Virus record (IMG/VR): IMGVR_UViG_3300042197_003319
Coordinates: 1 to 64,000 of that record
DNA: 64,000 bases
Source of the DNA: a virus
Strand: one strand, 5' to 3'
Shown here: one piece after another, positions 62,001 to 64,000 of the stretch
Layout: each line of letters starts with the position of its first letter
Numbering within the stretch: the stretch's first letter is position 1
Made by a program: the position numbers and the translations under genes
Notes under the pieces: generated by a model
Seen by the model: the letters and a program-made list of their open reading frames with translations, nothing else
Databases searched by the model: none
Told to the model about the DNA's origin: nothing

Positions 62001-62729
62001 AGTCAGGCCGAGTGTTCTTCCGGCAGGACCCGCAAGCAACATCCCGGAACTTTGCCCGACCGCCCCGGCAACCTGACCCGGCAAGGACTCCTGGGTTTCC
62101 TGGCTTACCGGGAAAGTACCCTCGACGTTTTGCTCGTATTTTCTGGCGAGCTGGTAACCCAGGGTTGACTCGACCGGGTAAGGTTTGCCCTGCGTGACAT
62201 AACCAAGCCCGCTGGTTAAAGCTCCGTAGGCGTCAGCAGCCCCTGAGATGTTGGAATAAAAACCCCGCATAAGAGCGTTCGGAAGTTCACCCGCCTTCCA
62301 GGATTCCGGCTCTTGCGGCTTCTCAAAGGACTGAAGTTCGAGCCTTGCGTCCTGGGGAAGGATTTCAGCGGATACCGGTTCCGTCTCCGTAATACCCTGG
62401 AGGTCTTCCTGTAACAGGTCTGCCAGGGACTTCTCTTGCTGGAGTTTGGGCTTAGGGAGAAACGGTGCGTCCAACTCGGTCGACGCCATTTCGATGGGGG
62501 ATGGCGGGTTGGAAAACATGGCGACCTGCTTGTTGTCACCGGCCACAAGGGTTTTGTTGAACTCGCCAAGCACCTGGTCGTTTTCAGACGTATCCGGCTC
62601 GGCCTTAAGAAACTCTACAAACTTTTTCTGTTCTTCCGTGAGCTCTATTTCCGGCTCCGGGTTGTCTACCTGCCCCTTATCGCCGGCCAGAAGTTCGGCC
62701 AGCGTCTTGTTCGGATCGAGAGGGTTCAC
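47004..62729 (-). CDS. Giant polyvalent virion protein with helicase, ParB/DdrB-like, LysM and GHKL modules
   Basis: One uninterrupted frame of 5,241 residues, GTG start overlapping the upstream stop. Approximate layout: disordered N-terminus (1-600); SF2/SNF2-like helicase about 1110-1540 (GLGKT 1166-1170, DEAQ 1251-1254, HDQILKRAGYR about 1524); a degenerate metallopeptidase-like SEEMAHN about 1719; a ParB/DdrB-like segment about 2010-2100 (WMVVGGNAREQVLG); long coiled coils; two LysM-like repeats about 3330-3430; a GHKL ATPase-like module about 3510-3610 (DNNNGM); C-terminal membrane segments near 4850-4915. Six GTG[STR] motifs at 494, 606, 2413, 3479, 3800 and 4170 punctuate it. Best read as a polyvalent protein packaged in the virion and ejected first, protecting and processing incoming DNA. 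Confidence 0.8.
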   Translation of the reverse strand: MNPLDPNKTLAELLAGDKGQVDNPEPEIELTEEQKKFVEFLKAEPDTSENDQVLGEFNKTLVAGDNKQVAMFSNPPSPIEMASTELDAPFLPKPKLQQEKSLADLLQEDLQGITETEPVSAEILPQDARLELQSFEKPQEPESWKAGELPNALMRGFYSNISGAADAYGALTSGLGYVTQGKPYPVESTLGYQLARKYEQNVEGTFPVSQETQESLPGQVAGAVGQSSGMLLAGPAGRTLGLTGTQTTMITGSTISGGQSVSKALSEGASDEQALKYSALNALFGTSEAIPMAKWVDKLDDSTGGQFSRGFIGYMKEVAKEGAEEFSQEAFQTWASNFFEKIGYNPNQELTEDLLQSAKVGGTSGVLVSAVVNALGLRLRRRGSGNIPEISNAPLTSQAQAEVGLEQEVAESLKPMTEYERPDEDILKTDEPFDLGSLMPTEGTTSGQPSTTQKEEAATTTPEEVAPGENVQPGAAEQGQAPVTPQVEGEEIAGTGRLPDELNFSRPGRPAKVDTKATVDQPLAVDQELPAGKVRTPDTQATVDKPLAVDQELPVGKQVDPDTQATVPVDPQLEMDFKRAGDEKPYTTLVPENKLTQQFLFKGFSGTGTPKLDPKLQRSVDYSAEYYLNKLRPEFLEAGRIKDGDKLFPSDLSYAEFADKIIPILKQADLVWPDDEELQAAFVREVKNTIAVLWQKPKGPMVDRAKELAKGTPPPEEAEVDLPVNVSTALSDLNARYGRLQQNRPEPVRRLPKVSQPGSRVSNEISFSEESTDYLAALEKLPESPDEAQNLAEAERAFREKASKFKLDNPNLTVDETRLANAARMRYWRQLRRKYDVRKNKTSGVTDKEANELFQTQDVPGISKNRIFRSVVEDYSRKLGRRLGGKIGLESAVSLQKSLGDDSGDETLEDVIASPTVQASDEDVRSDLRKNAKNAYFASVEDPGQKYLLGAALNEASRKNQDPKEFAKNTTKLSEIAGVLNSMGYKTSTGELAKSLPKMIDGMVAFVKEKYNKDLEAYQKTGQLPEIIQGPQKTFRVLSETKGKPQLTAFDRESQALARDLLEELYESGFLTNVEVAEIQDQLDMSPRQGAANKAIQLMQAILASKQPGVGIKEPALKVISDANPAVPNVVPNRYLMLPHQREAANLIVNAYKVGREAALLADDAGLGKTRSGQAAARVIADMKAAARNEPYGKVIVITESNELINASTGGLKSQLASANIPKNRVFFYTYDAYSKNSIKDIESADVILFDEAQNLKNTTAIRNQMARQTKAFKIFLTATPADRLSGALYFLPGILGKSETTVRSMLEISKNKEETIANLVESAATVGAYIRRVPEGINVQTSRVELNAGPQIKAQIEQIEGYYRRQISELTGDPSVIPTVEQQRKTLELEGVLKFKTEAWAEVNKAPYIFEMAMQDLRQGKQVVIFGEFVNEISFPEINFGKTPSMLEMLNDMFRKEGLQPAVIYGEGGAQMTSDINDFQVGLKRVALVTPMKGGAGLSLDDQTGTAPRVVYIATPNEAADKHDQILKRAGYRLSSMSEPVIKELVASDIWTDLERIRRRESKQGVLAATQGVLQQGDSNQPTLPFQGSTYVDGRPQIPKETGDGKVYAKDLQGEVRRQATVLRNGQLVDERFSSLSPYQQDVVDEFAKALSDLKFKNVKIIFGDRGDMAAWVSISSPDFNTVYIKPEVLLNNRDRISLNMRGRVGEAGRGYLLSTASEEMAHNATYAVVRTVAVQLYDRQIRSGELTAQEAYSRTMNYLTQKAFEEISPEALELLRKRYGRELDDKSATIEYIRFVLQKARLGYTTEDFIRPSEADEESLRQLLKGVPKDGYLAMWFKALRQAVFDILGRLGITVKDSPFLGSVLDATDNILFHLEKYGPNAPPKNNESITSLLKLVSTEEGPKVTLREGGSAVTAEPVDLSSVTRTITHATTLKKRNPGDIVDFGPEQKVRDASGQRHPFVYAWVKRSKVQASHMGSEKFFGANSRYTGRNTRNYSYDPAEKEKILKIQGPGFDPQQIVNEGAGSPNQGLPTLIFDKAVGEWMVVGGNAREQVLGYQFAKSPENVSAMLDLAKDMTARMGGEIPADLETGGYFLYRVMTEQVDTSTQEGSERLDYLVKVMNAEGGSELTHLQKADQDYDAVAKSETKRKKLRSLAVDLHNLTREGAQTFIKQLVEENVIDRDSRAALLSSAAGSQPVEYLQYMILREFLQPMDRHLNAPKSTTPATEMVREVMDQGNAKNLYLSMAQCVASSEVLGEKESAQYKAFFSRLMNQMLSQKARNMSPYAAIKELASSSNVMDLLDEKGTATNKFPEIDANPEFRALVDFMSEKIGPTTKLENGKTKYTAKSATLFNVMMDELAAALSDNSRQGNAEDMFSVSPIQKAMEAVTFRVKEAQKPNQDLESKEWVSGTGTPRTREQIELEMKEIRRQIAEIKWEVVRKTLERDRQSIQKPVYYFGEEVYEEETDYASSNYNNPNTGLDDEEFYDGMDVDSAAEEILTEDYAGKYAYLSTQHGLYMGAQGFQITTDQQEKYGPNLANLEVFDSPEITDEVLEQRGFKSRWEYNRLLAALEAAGMENYFRFKKVLETIAKDEQWLEETIELAKTRKELRDFMQEIKKLSEPMVQTKALQDPVVNVLFGPFRKAIEVTKTNSRILSYEDEAVKKLVETNKHTKEILRFLNAIGDQEKTKEARELAEKAVAAYEQWLTTNVSIPEITGADADWDAGLKKWVSKKAKQELPPAPLDKAARRRLQMTMKLIDQKSIRSAVLTPSIPKRVNEYRVHLKNIEEDIRKQDQKILLINQEILSELQMGEENNPRAALAFKKRSELQAARQKILAEKAEVQDVFDRMLKTEYVSQIKVDDSQEGVLVTEQELNNLPPAIVAELKRRGMVPKFGQGAPVYKKTIEWTFPANYLGLANVEDKKISAEILYQETKEKGWSKAESGEWQLPVSYGGVGMILKYNSDKNVSGNFKIPIFTDGSYVPSLHAEYAASAYYTTKKAVTITRDQGTDSPTLMVTLPVEPDLSAIRRVEFKSEKETQSLKPATIIGMKPAGTPIIKSEPMVDERGNSMWEFQLHPEIADINAKRLLKEIAGKPNKRGGPRGEAMVMSMASAAAKINRSTGSIGAVNSRSKKIYIRARNADEAVMIAIQKLGEQGDIYYKGKWYGKDIATRTKKVDIEKTERPDNVAQSQIEVRKALRKQRIDLLMEAIEQGRATNSSFDYVVKREAEAYLAGRFEAGASINDQDIVKVGMMFGWVTYRKGEFNKQGLEKIQQLALLRNTPKSMSVVNRSKKISATGPMRSVTENMLFAGKSPQMDVPVEATEYVVPEGRKRTSDEVLADIAAKNGVSVQDLKKANNLTMGKVIVGSQLLIPGTTKSVEVPPFFEAPEQLTLLEIATKYGLTREEVAKHNNLPTDYQPKPGDVIKIPESPRTNNLMDLALKIIKERSHVTYPQMLYKDRAPTGVQLVSRNGEVAGTGSLYYDGEDAPGRVKVPLLVNKTLVENAIGQAKDYDLVNGLTELIQQAFKAGNAKTKVSVTVDKVNNRYTIIDNNNGMSAEELERFLFERFEHSDRLKLTPLDHVIATSGISISTNRGGVLTEVSLTPESLLDENNRYVNMYSHEDYGDATGVTKGTKIVIQPRTVLYFEGVPKIPGYHELNSLDLYKVDKTNSQKLEYSEIGRNAKTSFEINKRDKLSTKETVHPEPPVTGSEAKARRARPKFRFTWDLIDKGAIGFTTLNVSREGARGNVASQMIVAKYPFNGRVWQRSEFGLLVRELEKQEKAGTIKFVIRNDDVAGTGSPYRGEQGEREARGMKYFKKREGKERRQVFAGQLARDERLGNELRSATALGEFKYSVRTQPLRAEEMLALINRVGGAEQATRAILSPDLSVNDEELQAIRDGSTRHFDNIVILNSILIQQLEKAAKENPERANEIRAMQFALARKQADLGTSLAQGLRAFGAYSRIGVAGWMWFATNAKQVERLRQVGLFADDIAKAKMAGDQAINSALEKVFGKEEVSKLGGLIESTANNAIWAQLLLKAKRIASISSEWQRMSTNTLSDVLDQQIKTAKEMVELLKKTEDSAETRRQMSATVAEGTAALLQKGTASAKEVAKELGVSEGEVLENIEEAQDVLDESAQATTNEINNHLWNRFGTTMMSDEADEQVSGTGSPVKDVNKASRKIIENVLDGFLENFERALDAKDAENKAPKETAVGIIRRILRERVQLQGNGQLKLTRSKMSQEQRKLQSVRRFREAMNNWESLQTAVQMIYDSLKDSVDEGSYQLIVEAMQQAMDEPFTTADVRSYMTLPSFNFKEFVFNRRYLLTARKAEVLADLVAELKASGIEVKEDVLGRVLSKISDEMEKIAQTEIQRSIQLVFGKSENRATRAIRDNLHNVVKAALAGNLTEQVIYGYVAKKLKLDDENWMPSEQTKKTIEKLANEIANDPDGPDSRRAGRKTMDILDAIKKDSGVTVLEAFVGQFYTNILQGVKTITVNLLSPIGNALNLGAMLGVRVARDKNMSSVRVAMKAIPRAINNALVEAIDLLATGDSSGKTLAPGKTLSTRVSGRPLPELLGEGGVRINANSSFGRGVAKLAELWFGWNKRGIWPQIPISKSAWDKTFKLVRVGLKKVGAGTIRSPEYGDSAAIQVSPTGLGILISRLYNSLDLATTTFYSELAAALAASDVSRELAENYPDRDVPDAQGLLSSDLGSMLRTARQIAGTNERLPEGLEGPEIVRKLEREASEERVERLKPGTLEFRQQLYLSARRNRGLANPYWNRVWNRASEAERKTIDRMVGAVTDEAFFLGSVLAYTNKPMGVTGFLAKTLEGWSNDYLIAKLVQPFYGIVTSVYQTWLSWMGTGILKSMNPTIKVWGEGTRQKPSDMRAMELGGGIAGLGIMLAGLTAIIARTIDGDDDEKERFLDFSGKGPSDPAFRQALIDSGKWQPESIKVGNMWFKNPNWLPTFLLFKSLGYMRDYSKYEKPNQAKAGELAMQFSLAGLKSMLFGIVDVPFLSGVKTLADLGNLDSGSWDKKAVAFLMRTGGSMLFGNLLREADRKIFPEKTDNYSSIMAAGIGNIPFLRNFNHPMTNVLGEPMLSDGSELPKDGWDRAKQAFFNYGDIVMRYRDNPDPLWIELAKKRAWVTLPERQVRVRGVLLNEEQRDDWVMERAKVLRETLRDPEWLKELPERTSGDVQNEITRLTSRANKSADLLVLNKYELWQEASDKRQLKRELGPRNVD

Positions 62730-63811
62730 CGGGGTTTACCGGTGTTAATCGAAAAGTCTTTGATATTAAGCAAAGACCCGTTGTACGAGATGGCGTCAGA
62801 GTATTGCGCCTGAGTCATCTGTCTGGTGCGGACCTGAGTCTCACCCGGAAGGGTATAGTTTACCGTGTAGGTAATCTCCCCGTCTTTCGGTAGAGTCGAG
62901 CTTTCCATCATCCTCAAAGCGTCTTCGTTTGAAAAAGCTCCTCTTTGGGCTTGGTTTCTCTTCGCCACCGATTCCAGATACTGCATCTTAAACTTCTCGG
63001 CATTCGCCTGCGCGTTCTCGTAAAGCTTTTGGTTGCCGCTTTGAGCCGCTTGGGCGGCCACTTTTTGATATTCAATCCACTGGGTTTTTGCGGCGTCAAC
63101 CTGGTCGTCCAGAGCCTTAAACTCCTGGGTTAGTTTTTTGTCGCGGTTAGTCTGGCTCAACTTTGCCATCTCAACCGTCATGTCCATTTGCTTGGCCATG
63201 TATGTCGGGTTTGAGCTGAGAGATTTTTTAGCAGCATATTGAGCCGAATCCGTTAAAGCCTTTGCGTGCTCAGCACCAAGTTGAGAGATGGGAATGCCAG
63301 CCTGAAGAAGTGCCCGAGCTTCGTCTGCGTACCCACGCTGAATCGGGTCAGCCCCAAGGGTCAGGGAGTATTCGGTAAGATTATTGATGTCTTGCAGACG
63401 GTTCTTTTGCCCGGCTGACGCTGACAAATAGTTGGCTTTCTGAATCCTAAAAGCTTCACGCTGGGCGTTGTTAAACCTTCCGATTGACTCCGGGTCTACC
63501 CCTTCGATCTGTACGTCCTGGTATGTTGCTGATTTAAGCCCCTCGTAGTCTTCGTTGATTGCAGCTGTTTGAAGCTTTTCAAACTGACTCTGGGCTCCGG
63601 TGGACCCGAGAGCAGTTGCCCTTTCCAAATCCATCGTGCGTTTGGTGTTTTGGATGGCAAGGCTCCGCATTTCCTGTTCCTGCTCAAAGGCTCTTTGGCG
63701 AAGACTAAGCTCTTGCTGGGCACGACCCTCACGCATGCCCATAAGGACATCGCTAAACGCTGTTTGGATAGCGTTGCCAGCCTGAATTCCAAATGCTTCG
63801 TATCCCGCCAT
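62726..63811 (-). CDS. Internal virion / ejection-like protein
   Basis: A 361-residue, Gln/Ala/Lys-rich, almost wholly helical protein (RAQQELSLRQRAFEQEQEMR and QKLYENAQANAEKFKMQYLE) with a beta-rich last 60 residues. Location directly upstream of the giant polyvalent gene (GTGA overlap) and composition fit podoviral internal proteins that line the portal and exit before DNA. No family motif recognised. Confidence 0.6.
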   Translation of the reverse strand: MAGYEAFGIQAGNAIQTAFSDVLMGMREGRAQQELSLRQRAFEQEQEMRSLAIQNTKRTMDLERATALGSTGAQSQFEKLQTAAINEDYEGLKSATYQDVQIEGVDPESIGRFNNAQREAFRIQKANYLSASAGQKNRLQDINNLTEYSLTLGADPIQRGYADEARALLQAGIPISQLGAEHAKALTDSAQYAAKKSLSSNPTYMAKQMDMTVEMAKLSQTNRDKKLTQEFKALDDQVDAAKTQWIEYQKVAAQAAQSGNQKLYENAQANAEKFKMQYLESVAKRNQAQRGAFSNEDALRMMESSTLPKDGEITYTVNYTLPGETQVRTRQMTQAQYSDAISYNGSLLNIKDFSINTGKPR

Positions 63812-63815
63812 AACC

Positions 63816-63998
63816 TTAACCGATTGATCTCACGTTTGTCCGGTCAAAGAGCGAAGCCATATAGTAGTCGCTAAGTCCTCCGTACCCACCACGGTTCTGG
63901 TAGGCCGCGCTTAAACCTCCGAAACCAGCAGTAGCTCCCCCAAGCCCCTGGAAAATTCCAGCCATCCCCATCCCCTTTGCGCCACCATAAGAACCCAT
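63816..63998 (-). CDS. Gly-rich virion protein, possibly incomplete at window edge
   Basis: An open frame of 60 residues from an ATG at 63998, two bases from the window edge, so the true start may lie outside. Very Gly-rich (MGSYGGAKGMGMAGIFQGLG, then GGATAGFGGLSAAYQNRGGY), as in membrane-active ejection proteins. It ends 4 bp before the next gene's start. Confidence 0.5.
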   Translation of the reverse strand: MGSYGGAKGMGMAGIFQGLGGATAGFGGLSAAYQNRGGYGGLSDYYMASLFDRTNVRSIG

Positions 63999-64000
63999 CA

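Noticed and set aside
47004-62729. Giant protein as an N4-like virion RNA polymerase or a tape measure
   Set aside because: No T7-like polymerase motifs were noticed, and there are no long-tail genes; helicase, ParB-like and GHKL-like patterns fit a polyvalent protein better.
1-64000. tRNA or rRNA genes
   Set aside because: All non-coding gaps were read by eye; no cloverleaf with a TPsiC arm or rRNA-like stretch was seen, though a small non-canonical tRNA could be missed without a covariance search.

Overview
The window is one continuous stretch of a tailed double-stranded DNA phage (or prophage) genome with a podovirus-like virion. It encodes a large terminase, portal, scaffold-like protein, major capsid protein, a short-tail nozzle-like protein and tail-collar fibres. 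There is no tail tube, sheath or recognisable tape measure. Genes are tightly packed, usually overlapping by ATGA, GTGA or TAATG, and many have AAAGGAG-type ribosome binding sites. No rRNA, tRNA or CRISPR array was seen. The host cannot be fixed from this DNA; the integrase C-terminus and the environmental-phage gene set (2OG oxygenase, rIIA/rIIB, Gp88-like, DUF932) suggest an environmental Gram-negative host, perhaps a verrucomicrobial lineage, but that is only an impression. A lipoprotein spanin argues for an outer membrane.

Layout: (1) 17913 down to 1, minus strand: late module in the order large terminase, portal, scaffold-like protein, two fibre-like genes, major capsid protein, small proteins, a lysis cassette (XhlA-like protein, one-piece spanin, holin candidate, exported CHAP endolysin), a PD-(D/E)XK nuclease, nozzle-like protein, Ig-like protein, three tandem tail-collar fibres and a gene cut by the window edge. 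(2) 17914-18167: divergent control region rich in phased repeats, a candidate attP. (3) 18168-30693, plus strand: tyrosine integrase, two ribbon-helix-helix proteins, a helix-turn-helix protein, then replication and recombination genes (RuvC-like nuclease, SNF2-type helicase, Cas4/DUF2800-like nuclease, family A DNA polymerase, primase-helicase) with many tiny genes between them. (4) 30724-32053: two fibre-like genes on the plus strand. (5) 32054-32371: AT-rich non-coding DNA with inverted repeats, an origin candidate. (6) 34125-32372, minus strand: a small cluster with a 2OG-Fe(II) oxygenase. (7) 34464-46144: accessory genes, mostly plus strand, including an isolated small-terminase-like gene on the minus strand, rIIA/rIIB homologues, a HhH-GPD-like protein, DUF932 and Gp88-like proteins. 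(8) 63998 down to 47004, minus strand: a virion-internal cluster dominated by one 5,241-residue polyvalent protein.

The early plus-strand block would supply integration control and a largely self-sufficient replisome. The minus-strand blocks make the particle and lyse the cell. If the genome is circular or permuted, the tail module leaving the left edge would run into the cluster entering from the right edge, so tail and ejection proteins would form one late operon.

The most unusual features are: the giant polyvalent protein (SF2/SNF2-like helicase, ParB/DdrB-like segment, two LysM-like repeats, a GHKL-ATPase-like module, C-terminal membrane segments) punctuated by six near-identical GTG[S/T/R] motifs; an array of five 11-bp repeats directly upstream of a ribbon-helix-helix gene; a dispersed CTTGAC/GTCAAG element that recurs at gene junctions, in places with 11-bp phasing; and a TTGCACA/TGTGCAA inverted-pair region beside the integrase that shares a sequence block with the AT-rich region near 32.1 kb.
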